58,190 nt of DNA, taken from the NCBI RefSeq assembly GCF_003854965.1, contig NZ_RQPI01000022.1:1-58190 (forward strand), given 5' to 3'. Below, piece by piece: positions 8,420 to 16,756 of the stretch. The notes under the pieces are model-generated. The model saw nothing but the letters and a program-made list of their open reading frames with translations. It was not told the DNA's origin and ran no database searches. Each line of letters begins with the position of its first letter. Position 1 is the stretch's first letter. Source of the DNA: Paenibacillus rhizophilus. Lineage in GTDB: Bacteria; Bacillota; Bacilli; Paenibacillales; Paenibacillaceae. Both the position numbers and the translations under genes were made by a program.

Positions 8420-8655
8420 ATGATTTATATTGCTGTAAGATCGTCGGATTCCACTTGGCCCGGTAGCCGAGGAACGGTTTCATTTCATGTGGCAGGTCCA
8501 GATACGGGAGCTACTTGATCCCCCCGATGTCCACCGTCCGGATGACTACGGGCCTGCCATCCATCGCTTCGGCGGCGGTCTTATAGGCCTGAAACTGTGT
8601 CACTTCGTCAGGCATAGAGCTGCGTCTCATAAAGAGGAACTCCATCCGATGTCCA
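8420..8655 (-). pseudogene. ptsI: Fragment of PTS enzyme I (ptsI)
   Basis: The minus strand reads MEFLFMRRSSMPDEVTQFQ, then AMDGRPVVIRTVDIGG, then, after an in-frame TAG, LPYLDLPHEMKPFLGYRA. These match the C-terminal PEP-binding part of enzyme I (compare TEFLYMGRDSLP, VIRTLDIGGDKELPY, NPFLGYRAIR). The TAG replaces the glutamate of the DKE stretch, and similarity ends after GYRA. Only about 75 codons of a roughly 570-codon gene remain. A working ptsI must lie elsewhere. Confidence 0.75.
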
Positions 8656-8739
8656 TGAATTATGTTGAATAGATTCCAAAATATTAGGAAAGTATATGCT
8701 TCATAAACTTTTGTTCTATAGCTGGAGGATGTCGAAGTT

Positions 8740-9843
8740 ATGCAAAAAATATCGAATTATCAACTTTTTGTTCTTACAATTTTATTTCAAATTGGAACTA
8801 CAATTATATTCGGCTTCGCCTCCGCTGCAGGCAGAGACGCCTGGATTAGTATGCTAATTTCTACATTAATAGGGATATTCATCATTTCAGTTTATCTTGT
8901 ACTAATGCGTTTGCATCCAGGCTTGACCCTTGTTGAGTGGTATCCGAAGCAATTTGGGAAGTGGCTTGGTACACCCATTGCCTGGCTGTATCCGCTGTAT
9001 CAAATATACGGGGGCGGTCGGATGCTCGCTGATTTACAGGATCTGGTTCCAACAACGATTTTGCCTCGCACTCCCCCTATATTTTTTCTTACAGTGTTGA
9101 TGTTAGTAATTGCTTATGGGGTATATCTCGGAATCGAAACTTTCGGACGAGTTGGAGAATTTTTGCTGCCGTTCTTTCTCGTGTTGTTTTGTACCGAGAT
9201 CATCTTACTTATTAGCTCTGGAGTCGTACATGCAGAAAATCTATTTCCGATTGCCGGGGAAGGGTTGGAACGGGTTTTAAAACCTATTTGGCCTGTCGGT
9301 CTCACTCAAACATTCGGAGAAACTGTTCAATTTGCGATGATTTGGCCTCTTGTTGAACAACAGGACAAGATTGTTAAAACAACGTTATTCGCTACAATCC
9401 TCACGGGTACAGTACTGACATTATCCAACATATTTGCCATCTCTGTATTTGGTGAAATAACATTTCAACGCAGTACTTATCCCTTGTACTCATTGATCAG
9501 AGAAATAAGTCTTGCTGATTTTATTGAAAACCTAGACGCGATTGGTGTGCTGTATTTTGTTGTCACTGCGTTTTTTAAAATTTCTCTCCACCTCTTTTGC
9601 TCAATCCGTGCCATTCAACTTTTGACAAATTCGAAAAACAGCCGCCAATTTATATTACCGGTTATCATTAGCTCATTATTTATGGGGTTAACAATGACTG
9701 ACAACGTTGCGTCGCATATCAATGGCGTTCATATGAAAATTTTGGCTCCTTATTTTACGATTCCCTTATGGTTTGTTTTCCCCAGCATGCTGCTGGTTGT
9801 AGCCTTGATTCGACAAAAGCTATTCAATCAAAATAAGGGTTGA
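8740..9843 (+). CDS. gerKB: Spore germination receptor permease subunit (GerKB/GerAB family)
   Basis: An inner-spore-membrane protein of 367 residues with about ten membrane segments, in the APC-superfamily fold used by GerAB-type germinant receptor B subunits. It starts with ISNYQLFVLTILFQIGTTI, has PLYQIYGGGRM and VQFAMIWPLV, and ends with a short positive tail. B subunits are thought to bind the germinant. The ATG follows GGAGG with an 11-base spacer. It is the first gene of a B / small protein / A / C operon, unlike the more common A-B-C order. The germinant cannot be predicted. Confidence 0.85.
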   Translation: MQKISNYQLFVLTILFQIGTTIIFGFASAAGRDAWISMLISTLIGIFIISVYLVLMRLHPGLTLVEWYPKQFGKWLGTPIAWLYPLYQIYGGGRMLADLQDLVPTTILPRTPPIFFLTVLMLVIAYGVYLGIETFGRVGEFLLPFFLVLFCTEIILLISSGVVHAENLFPIAGEGLERVLKPIWPVGLTQTFGETVQFAMIWPLVEQQDKIVKTTLFATILTGTVLTLSNIFAISVFGEITFQRSTYPLYSLIREISLADFIENLDAIGVLYFVVTAFFKISLHLFCSIRAIQLLTNSKNSRQFILPVIISSLFMGLTMTDNVASHINGVHMKILAPYFTIPLWFVFPSMLLVVALIRQKLFNQNKG

Positions 9844-9880
9844 ACGCTAAAATTGTCATATGATGGAGGATGCTAACAAA

Positions 9881-10009
9881 ATGAAAATGGAATTTCCATG
9901 GCATTCGGATATGATGTTAAAATACCCCTGGTTTATGCAAATGTTTCTGGTCGTCTTAGCTCTTATGTTTTCGATTATCACCTGGATTAATAAGAAATCA
10001 GGGGATTGA
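9881..10009 (+). CDS. 42-residue single-pass membrane protein in the ger operon
   Basis: A short frame from the ATG at 9881 to TGA at 10009, preceded by GGAGGATGCTAACAAA. It begins MKMEFPWHSDMMLKYPWFMQ, has one hydrophobic segment (about residues 18-36, MFLVVLALMFSIITW) and ends NKKSGD. It fits tightly between gerKB and gerKA. Some ger operons carry a small D subunit, but those are usually 60-80 residues with two membrane segments, so this is either a reduced form or a different accessory. I do not recognise a family. Confidence 0.65.
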   Translation: MKMEFPWHSDMMLKYPWFMQMFLVVLALMFSIITWINKKSGD

Positions 10010-10056
10010 AGTGATAGTTTAATTCGTAGTTAACATTTAAAATGGGGGATTTCTGT

Positions 10057-11616
10057 ATGAATCAAAAATTTATATCAAAACAGGAAACTCAATATTCTGA
10101 TGATCATCTTATACAATTGACAACGGATATCACCCAAAACAAGCAAATTTTTACTAACATATTCGAAAACTGTTCTGATGTAGTATTTCAGTCATTTGAG
10201 ATCAAAGATCATACTCATTTGCTTGTAATTTACATCGAGGAACTGATCGATACGAAGCACTTTGAAAGCGTGATCCTGAAACCGTTGATGTACGAAGATC
10301 AGCCAAATGGATTGGGTAATTTGAGTAGTATTAGACAATTATTTCAGGAACAAATCACCTCTGCTTTAGGTGCAAAAACTTTATGTAAAGTAACTGATAT
10401 TACTCAACAAGTTTTAAGAGGCCATGTAGCTGTTTTGGCACAAGGGGAAAATAAAGCATTGTTAGTAAATGTATTAAATTTGGAAAAACGTGGTCTTGAA
10501 GAACCTTCGAGCGAGCTGGTTATCCGTGGGCCGAAAGAGGCTTTTATTGAAAATATTGCTTCTAATTTAGCTCTGTTACGAAAAAGATTAAGAACCCCGC
10601 GCCTAAAAATCGAAAAGTTTACAATTGGTGAGCTATCACAAACGGATCTGGCCATCGCGTATATTAACGGAATTGCCACCAATTCAATCATTGAGGAGGT
10701 CCGGAAAAGAGTTAGCTCTATTCAAATCGACGGGGTTATGGAATCCGGGTATATCGAAGAATTTATAGAAGATCTTCCGTTCTCCCCTTTCCCGCAAGTA
10801 CATAATACAGAGCGACCGGATGTTGTAGCATCTATGCTGCTGGAAGGAAAAGTAGCCATCTTCGTGGATACAACTCCATTTGTGTTAATAATCCCTATGA
10901 CCTTTTGGTCAGCCCTCCAATCAAGCGAAGATTATTACGAACGTTTCATGCTTTCTACCTCTATTCGGTGGATTCGCTACCTTTTTCTACTTATCGCTTT
11001 GTTTCTGCCTTCTCTTTATGTAGCTCTTACTACATACCATCAGGAAATGATTCCAACAAGCCTGCTTATTAGCATTGCGATTGCACGAGAAAATGTCCCG
11101 TTCCCTGCATTAGTCGAAGCGTTGATTATGGAAATCGTATTTGAGGCGTTACGCGAAGCGGGGGTCCGTTTGCCGAGGGCGGTTAGCCAAGCAATGAGCA
11201 TTGTTGGAGCATTGGTAATTGGACAAGCAGCTGTTCAGGCAGGAATCGTTTCTACTCCGATGGTCATTGTCGTAGCGATTACTGGAATTGCGAATTTTAC
11301 GATTCCGCGCTTCAATTTTGGCAACGCTATTCGATTGCTTCGTTTTCCAATGATTATTTTGGCAGGTACGCTGGGGCTTTATGGAGTTTTGCTTGGAATT
11401 TTGACTCTCCTTTTGCATGTCGCAAGTCTTCGATCATTTGGAGTTCCTTATTTCAGCCCCATTTCACCGCTTTCGCTTGGGGATTTGAAAGATGTTGTTA
11501 TACGTAAACCCTGGTGGGCTATGAATTTTCGAGAACGCATAATAAGAAATCTAAATCCAAAGCGTATACCTGAAGGCCAAAAACCGAGTCCAAAACGCGG
11601 AAAAGATGGTAATTAA
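10057..11616 (+). CDS. gerKA: Spore germination receptor A subunit (GerKA/GerAA family)
   Basis: The A subunit of a nutrient germinant receptor in the inner spore membrane. It has a hydrophilic N-terminal half (about 1-280), then several membrane segments (about 300-465), and a basic cytoplasmic tail. Family hallmarks are SSIRQLFQEQIT, VIRGPKEAFIENIASN, NGIATNSIIEEV, ESGYIEEFIED, HNTERPDVVASMLLEGKVAIFVDTTPF in pieces, and FEALREAGVRLPR. The start is placed at the ATG at 10057 after GGGGGAT; an ATG at 10042 lacks a ribosome-binding site. The result is 519 residues, the normal size. It lies 47 bases after the small membrane protein and 41 before gerKC. Confidence 0.9.
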   Translation: MNQKFISKQETQYSDDHLIQLTTDITQNKQIFTNIFENCSDVVFQSFEIKDHTHLLVIYIEELIDTKHFESVILKPLMYEDQPNGLGNLSSIRQLFQEQITSALGAKTLCKVTDITQQVLRGHVAVLAQGENKALLVNVLNLEKRGLEEPSSELVIRGPKEAFIENIASNLALLRKRLRTPRLKIEKFTIGELSQTDLAIAYINGIATNSIIEEVRKRVSSIQIDGVMESGYIEEFIEDLPFSPFPQVHNTERPDVVASMLLEGKVAIFVDTTPFVLIIPMTFWSALQSSEDYYERFMLSTSIRWIRYLFLLIALFLPSLYVALTTYHQEMIPTSLLISIAIARENVPFPALVEALIMEIVFEALREAGVRLPRAVSQAMSIVGALVIGQAAVQAGIVSTPMVIVVAITGIANFTIPRFNFGNAIRLLRFPMIILAGTLGLYGVLLGILTLLLHVASLRSFGVPYFSPISPLSLGDLKDVVIRKPWWAMNFRERIIRNLNPKRIPEGQKPSPKRGKDGN

Positions 11617-11657
11617 TTTGGTTTTCGATACTCGGTTAATTTTAAAGGAGAAAAATC

Positions 11658-12866
11658 ATGAGGATGAAAAGATACCTTTACTTCATGTTACTTTTATTTT
11701 TACCTATAACATCCGGTTGTTGGGATCGTGTTGAGGTGAACGATCTTGCTTTTGTGATGGCTACATCATTGGATTTAACAGAAGACGGAAAATTGGTTGA
11801 AACGATCCAGACTGCAAACCTTACTAGCGAAGGACAGAACGGTCAAGGCGGGGCGGGCGGCGGACAGAAAATTATCACAATGACGGTTACTGGAAAAAAC
11901 AATATCGATTTAGATCAAAAAGAGCAGGAGAAAATGTCCCGTAAGATGTATATAGCTCATCGAAGCGTTCTTATTATAGGAGAACGGTTGGCTAAACACG
12001 GAATTAGAGATATTTTAGATTGGTACGGACGTAACCCCGAATCACGTTTACGGACTTATATTTTAATTGCCAGGGGAACAGATGGACGAGATGTTCTAAA
12101 GGTAGCCTATCCTTTGGAACGAAATCCAGCCGTAGCAATGAAGGAAATGGAGAAATTAGGTTCTAAGACTTCGGTTACACTACGGGAATTTATGATGGTT
12201 TCCGCTAATGAAGGAATAAATCCGGTTGCGGGCTATATAGAACCTGTTACCGAATCGTCTATGGGTTTAAAGCAACAGGAAGAGGAACAAAAGGAACCGG
12301 ACAATCTGATGTTGAAAGGAACGGCAGTTTTCAAAAATTTCAAACTCGTAGGCTATTTAGATAGTGAAGAAACAGGAGGTTTAATTGCACTGACTGGAAA
12401 GTTTAAGCGAGGATCGATCACAGCGGAAAATATTCCGGGTGTGCCCGGAAATGTCGGTCTTAATATAACTAAGGAGAAGCTTCATATTCATCCGTACTTA
12501 CGGGAAAACAAAATAAAGTTTAATATAGCGTTGAAAGCGGAAGGAGATATTTTTGAGAACAATACCAATTTAGACCTCAGCCAACCGCAGAATATGAAAA
12601 TTGTGCAAGATGCCTTGTGCAAGTCACTTGAACAACGCATGCGGCGCACCTTATCAGCAGCACAAAATAAATTCCATGTAGATATATTCGGATTTGGCCA
12701 GGCAATTAACCGAAGTAATCCGAAACTGTGGAAATCCCTGAAGGAACAATGGGATGAAAAGTTTTCCGAGGCTGAATTCTCTATCGCAATAGATCTCACT
12801 GTCCGCCGTTCTGGTATGTCAGGCGCACCTTTACAAATAAAGGAAGATGAGGTCAAAAAGGAATGA
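11658..12866 (+). CDS. gerKC: Spore germination receptor C lipoprotein (GerKC, Ger(x)C family)
   Basis: A lipoprotein of 402 residues on the outer face of the inner spore membrane, the C subunit of the germinant receptor. The signal peptide ends in a lipobox (ITSGCWDRVEVND, cysteine about 21). Family marks are VEVNDLAFVMATSLD, KMYIAHRSVLIIGERLA and YGRNPESRLRTYILIARG. The C-terminal domain (about 215-390) ends in charged residues. The ATG follows AAAGGAGAAAAATC. A 198-base piece (12090-12287) is repeated beyond the insertion sequence downstream with one mismatch; this copy itself is complete. Confidence 0.9.
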   Translation: MRMKRYLYFMLLLFLPITSGCWDRVEVNDLAFVMATSLDLTEDGKLVETIQTANLTSEGQNGQGGAGGGQKIITMTVTGKNNIDLDQKEQEKMSRKMYIAHRSVLIIGERLAKHGIRDILDWYGRNPESRLRTYILIARGTDGRDVLKVAYPLERNPAVAMKEMEKLGSKTSVTLREFMMVSANEGINPVAGYIEPVTESSMGLKQQEEEQKEPDNLMLKGTAVFKNFKLVGYLDSEETGGLIALTGKFKRGSITAENIPGVPGNVGLNITKEKLHIHPYLRENKIKFNIALKAEGDIFENNTNLDLSQPQNMKIVQDALCKSLEQRMRRTLSAAQNKFHVDIFGFGQAINRSNPKLWKSLKEQWDEKFSEAEFSIAIDLTVRRSGMSGAPLQIKEDEVKKE

Positions 12867-12954
12867 AGACATATTTACTGATGGCGTTAATCCTTCGACA
12901 GATTGTTCGCCAATGCAAAACATACCTTGAATGCTTTTAAGGAGCCATTCCTGT

Positions 12955-14491
12955 AATGAATTAAATTGAGGTTTGAACAAAAAAAGCGCCCCCTGTATGC
13001 TGGGTCTCGAATGCAGTCACATTCATGCCCGAATTAAAAGGAGGACGCTCACTATGAAGTGTAAACAATCGAAGAAACAGAATCAACGGATTACACGAAT
13101 TTCCGACAAGACCCTTGTCGTAGGCGCAGACATTGCTAAAGAAACCCATGTAGCCCGGGCCATCGACTTTCGGTGGATTGAACTCGGAAAGGATTGTGTG
13201 TTTTCCAATACCCGTACCGGACTCGAGCAACTGGTTCAGTGGATGAAGGAGCTTCAGCGGGAGCATGCCAAGAGCGACGTCCTCTTCGGCATTGAACCCA
13301 CCGGACACTACTGGTTTGCACTGGCTGAATATTTAGGACGAGAAGGCATTCCTTTGGTCATCGTCAATCCGCATCATGTGTACAAAAGCAAGGAACTGGA
13401 AGACAATTCACCGATAAAAAACGACTATAAAGATGCTAAAGTCATTGCCGACTTAGTGCGTAACGGGAAGTACAGCGAACCCAAATTGCCGACGAACATC
13501 TATGCAGATCTGCGGATTCTCATGAATCTTCGGGAGAAGATCATGGTGAACTTCGGACAGGTGCAAAGGCGAGTACAGAATTGGCTGGATCGCTTCTTTC
13601 CGGAATACGCAGAGGTATTTAAAGACTGGGAGGGTAAAGCCTCGCTCATTACGCTGGGCGAGTTTCCGACGCCAGGTGAAATCGTAGAGTTAGGCACAGA
13701 AGCCATCGTTCAGCGGTGGAAGAAAGACGTGAAACGAGCCGTAGGAGGCAAACGAGCTCAGCACCTCATGGAAACGGCGAGAAGTTCCATCGGTCTGACC
13801 GAAGGACTTCCTGTAGCAAAAATAGAGATTAAAACGCTTCTGGAGCAGTACGAAATGTTCGCCAGACAACTCGAAGAGATTCTGGCCGAGGTGGAACGTC
13901 TACTCTCGCAAATCCCGGGAACGAAAGAGATGCTCACCGTGCCGGGCGTGGCTGTGGTCACCTTGGCGGGGTTCCTGGCGGAAGTCGGAGATCTGAGCGG
14001 TTACGAGCATGGACAGCAGATTATTCGGCTGGCCGGACTGAATCTCAAAGAGAACAGTTCAGGAAAGAAAAAAGGCAAATCCAGCATTACCAAACGTGGA
14101 CGCGCAAGGCTAAGGGCCTTGCTGTTTCGGGCAGTGATGCCCATGGTAGCAAAGAACGCCGAGTTTAAGGCGCTGCACCAGTACTTCACGAAGCGAAGTC
14201 AAAATCCGCTCAAGAAAAAGCAATCGATTGTCGCCTTGTGTGGGAAGCTGATTCGCGTCCTTCATACGCTCGGCACCAAGCAACTTCCGTATAATGCAAA
14301 CGACGTTTTAGGGCCGGTACGTCAGGCCCAGTTACAGATGGCAGCTTAAGAAAAACCGAATTCATGTTTCTCACCGGACTGGAATGACCAAAGACAAATG
14401 AAGCATGGAGCAGCCGTAGGAAACTATTCCATAAGGGCAAAGACCCTGTAAAGGAGCAAGAAACGGCGTCCACCTTTTGAGAGGCAGAACG
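12955..14491 (+). mobile_element. IS110-family insertion sequence (ends approximate)
   Basis: One transposase gene with about 100 bases of non-coding sequence on its left and about 140 on its right. No terminal inverted repeat or target duplication is obvious, which is usual for IS110 elements. The right limit is set by the start of the duplicated gerKC piece at 14492. The left limit is an estimate between the gerKC stop (12866) and the transposase ribosome-binding site. The non-coding flanks are where a bridge RNA would be expected. Confidence 0.7.
13054..14349 (+). CDS. IS110-family DEDD transposase
   Basis: A recombinase of 431 residues. The N-terminal RuvC-like DEDD domain shows VVGADIAKETH (about 27-37), FGIEPTGHYW (about 84-93) and NDYKDAKVIADL (about 125-136), which hold the acidic catalytic residues. 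The C-terminal Transposase_20 domain shows IPGTKEMLTVPGVAVVTLAGFLAEVGD and IRLAGLNLKENSSGKKKG with a conserved serine. The chosen start, the ATG at 13054, follows AAAAGGAGGACGCTCACT; an upstream in-frame start at 12973 has no such site. The gene looks intact, so the element may be active. Confidence 0.93.
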   Translation: MKCKQSKKQNQRITRISDKTLVVGADIAKETHVARAIDFRWIELGKDCVFSNTRTGLEQLVQWMKELQREHAKSDVLFGIEPTGHYWFALAEYLGREGIPLVIVNPHHVYKSKELEDNSPIKNDYKDAKVIADLVRNGKYSEPKLPTNIYADLRILMNLREKIMVNFGQVQRRVQNWLDRFFPEYAEVFKDWEGKASLITLGEFPTPGEIVELGTEAIVQRWKKDVKRAVGGKRAQHLMETARSSIGLTEGLPVAKIEIKTLLEQYEMFARQLEEILAEVERLLSQIPGTKEMLTVPGVAVVTLAGFLAEVGDLSGYEHGQQIIRLAGLNLKENSSGKKKGKSSITKRGRARLRALLFRAVMPMVAKNAEFKALHQYFTKRSQNPLKKKQSIVALCGKLIRVLHTLGTKQLPYNANDVLGPVRQAQLQMAA

Positions 14492-14692
14492 GATGTTCTA
14501 AAGGTGGCCTATCCTTTGGAACGAAATCCAGCCGTAGCAATGAAGGAAATGGAGAAATTAGGTTCTAAGACTTCGGTTACACTACGGGAATTTATGATGG
14601 TTTCCGCTAATGAAGGAATAAATCCGGTTGCGGGCTATATAGAACCTGTTACCGAATCGTCTATGGGTTTAAAGCAACAGGAAGAGGAATGA
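14492..14692 (+). pseudogene. Duplicated internal fragment of gerKC
   Basis: Bases 14492-14689 repeat gerKC bases 12090-12287 with a single mismatch (A at 12104, G at 14506). The fragment encodes residues about 145-210 of GerKC and then meets an accidental TGA at 14690. It starts right at the right end of the IS110 element. The near identity means the duplication is recent. It has no start signal and no expected function. Confidence 0.9.
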
Positions 14693-14996
14693 TTTTTTTA
14701 TATATTTTTATCCAATTTTTAACTCATTTCATTCTAGATGAGAATAAACACATACACTAAAGTGAATATAAATGTAAACTAAAATGTGTATTCACAAAAT
14801 TAAAAGTCCTGATATATCAAGGGTCGACTCGCTGACAATCATCGCCGCGAATGAAATGGAAGAATCTCCAGTTAAGAACCGCGACAATAAAACCTGCCAC
14901 TTTCGCACATGGGCTTAGCCGTCATACGGCATTCGCGCTTGCGGTTTGCAGCAGGTTATTGTAGCCCCGATTCTTTGATTCCGGGCTAATGTTATA
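14693..14996. other. Intergenic region with long inverted repeat
   Basis: About 300 bases without a gene. The first 100 are very AT-rich. Bases 14884-14897 (ACAATAAAACCTGC) and 14951-14962 (GCAGGTTATTGT) form an inverted repeat with a loop of about 53 bases. A smaller imperfect hairpin follows (14964-14988, AGCCCCG to CCGGGCT) just beyond the stop of the minus-strand gene. Together they could end transcription from the right, although neither is followed by a clear T-run. Confidence 0.4.
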
Positions 14997-15926
14997 TTAA
15001 TTGTCCAAATACGGACGGATCGCCGATTCCAATTCGTTTTCATTGTCCAATGACAAGCTTGCATTTCCAATCAATTTCCAACTTTCCGTATGCGATACCG
15101 TCTCCCTCGGCGCTACGCTCTTTAATTCACCGAGCGTCTCCAGTTCCAGAAAAAGGTGATTCGTATAGCATTCAAACGAAACGCCATAATCCGGATAAGC
15201 CGCATGAACGTCGTGATGGTAAGTTTTGATGAATAAATGGCCCTTGTTGAAATAGGCGGCCCAGCCCTCTTCATTATTCGTTCCGAATTTAAAAGGTTTC
15301 GACGTTTCATCTTGCTGCAGCAGGATAAAACGATCACCCCAATAGACACGGTGGTCGTTCATTTGACTTTCGGGCCATAAAGCAAGCACCCGGTTTGGCA
15401 GAGTGAGCGTCTCCCGTTTGGCCTGGGGAATGATCGCTTTACCGCCCTCAGCCATGACCGACAAGGCCCAGGGTGCAAACATGACAGGCCATGCCCCTGT
15501 ATTGGTAATACGGTGATAAATCGTAACTTCACCATTTTCGGGATTCATTTGAACCTCAATCTCTTTTTGCACATGGGTCCAGGTTTCCGCATCGGGGGTC
15601 AATACAATGCCATTTCCGGCTGTTCGCCACTGCACGGGCCCGTTATCGGGGTATGTCGTTCTGGGGACGGACTCCGGGCTCGTCCATAACCGGTGTCCTC
15701 CGTAAATATGCCATTCGCCTCCGCCGACAGCCGAGAAATCTTCGCCTGTTTCTTTAAACTGCCGCTCGGTATCTTCAAAGAAAATATTGTCGCCATCAAT
15801 AAAGCCAAAGCGGATAATTCTCGGTCCGAACTCCACCGTAGCGATGAGTTGGACGATGCCGTTTGTGACTTCCACACATTTTCCAAACTTCCCATAGACG
15901 ATGGGCCGCACGCATAGCTCTGCCAT
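14997..15926 (-). CDS. Galactose-mutarotase-fold protein (DUF4380-like)
   Basis: A soluble protein of 309 residues with no signal peptide. The N-terminal pattern GIVQLIATVEFGPRIIRFGF, the central GGHRLWTSPE and the later ITNTGAWPVMFAPWALSVM look like the beta-sandwich of aldose-1-epimerase-related domains. I recall such proteins as DUF4380; the assignment is tentative. The start is the ATG at 15926 after GAGGAGGTC. It closes the Pot-type transporter operon, 17 bases after the permease stop, so it may act on the imported compound, perhaps as a sugar or sugar-acid epimerase. Confidence 0.6.
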   Translation of the reverse strand: MAELCVRPIVYGKFGKCVEVTNGIVQLIATVEFGPRIIRFGFIDGDNIFFEDTERQFKETGEDFSAVGGGEWHIYGGHRLWTSPESVPRTTYPDNGPVQWRTAGNGIVLTPDAETWTHVQKEIEVQMNPENGEVTIYHRITNTGAWPVMFAPWALSVMAEGGKAIIPQAKRETLTLPNRVLALWPESQMNDHRVYWGDRFILLQQDETSKPFKFGTNNEEGWAAYFNKGHLFIKTYHHDVHAAYPDYGVSFECYTNHLFLELETLGELKSVAPRETVSHTESWKLIGNASLSLDNENELESAIRPYLDN

Positions 15927-15943
15927 TTTGACCTCCTCGCAGG

Positions 15944-16744
15944 TCATTCCTCTGTAGTTGCCTTCGAATTACGCTGCGCAAATAGCCCGCGGCCTGCAAT
16001 TGCGATCAAGCATAAAGAAAATAAGACGATTAGCGTATAGACCGCATTAATTTGCGGCGAATAGCCGTGGCGGATCATGGACCAGATGAGCATGGGCAAG
16101 GTATTGTCCGTCCCGATCAGAAAGAATGACACGATGACTTCGTCGAACGAAATCGTCAGCCCGAGCAGCGCCCCGGCGAGCACCGCGCTTTTGATGTTCG
16201 GAAGTGTGATGAGCAGAAAAGTGCGCAGCGGCGAGGCGCCCAGATCCATGGAGGCGAACTCCAGATTCCGATCAAATCTTTTCAAACGGTCCATTACTAA
16301 GAACATCACAACCGGCGTAATGAACGTGATATGCCCGATAACGACTGTCATCAGAGAGGCGTCCACATTCAGAAACTTAAACAACAGATTGAGTGATGTC
16401 CCAATAATAATTCCCGGCAAAATGTAGGGAAGAACAATCAAAAATTGCAGCGCCGCTCCCCCGCGTATCCGGTACCGCTGAAACAAATACGCCGCCAGTG
16501 TGCCAAATACAATCGCGCAAAAAGTAGCGGGCAGGCTCACCATCAAACTGTTTCTCGCGGCAACCCAAAGTTCCGTATTCGAAAACAACTCTTCGTACCA
16601 ATTGAATGTCAGCTTCTTGATCGGCAGCACCTGGATTTTCGATTCGTTGAATGAAAACAGGATCGTCACCAGGATCGGAAGATACAAGAAGGTGTATACG
16701 ATGAATGCAAAAAACAGCGCTCCTACATATTTTATATGCTTCAT
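15944..16744 (-). CDS. ABC transporter permease (PotC-like)
   Basis: An inner-membrane permease of 266 residues with about six membrane segments. The opening LYLPILVTILFSFNESK is typical of PotC-type proteins. The coupling loop, which contacts the ATPase, is in ASMDLGASPLRTFLLITLPNIKSAV (the EAA motif, about 178-200). It lies 12 bases after the PotB-like gene. Together with the ATPase, second permease and binding lipoprotein it forms a spermidine/putrescine-class importer. The neighbours (enolase-superfamily enzyme, dehydrogenase) suggest a sugar acid or related compound and not a polyamine. Confidence 0.88.
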   Translation of the reverse strand: MKHIKYVGALFFAFIVYTFLYLPILVTILFSFNESKIQVLPIKKLTFNWYEELFSNTELWVAARNSLMVSLPATFCAIVFGTLAAYLFQRYRIRGGAALQFLIVLPYILPGIIIGTSLNLLFKFLNVDASLMTVVIGHITFITPVVMFLVMDRLKRFDRNLEFASMDLGASPLRTFLLITLPNIKSAVLAGALLGLTISFDEVIVSFFLIGTDNTLPMLIWSMIRHGYSPQINAVYTLIVLFSLCLIAIAGRGLFAQRNSKATTEE

Positions 16745-16756
16745 GAACAGCCCTCC

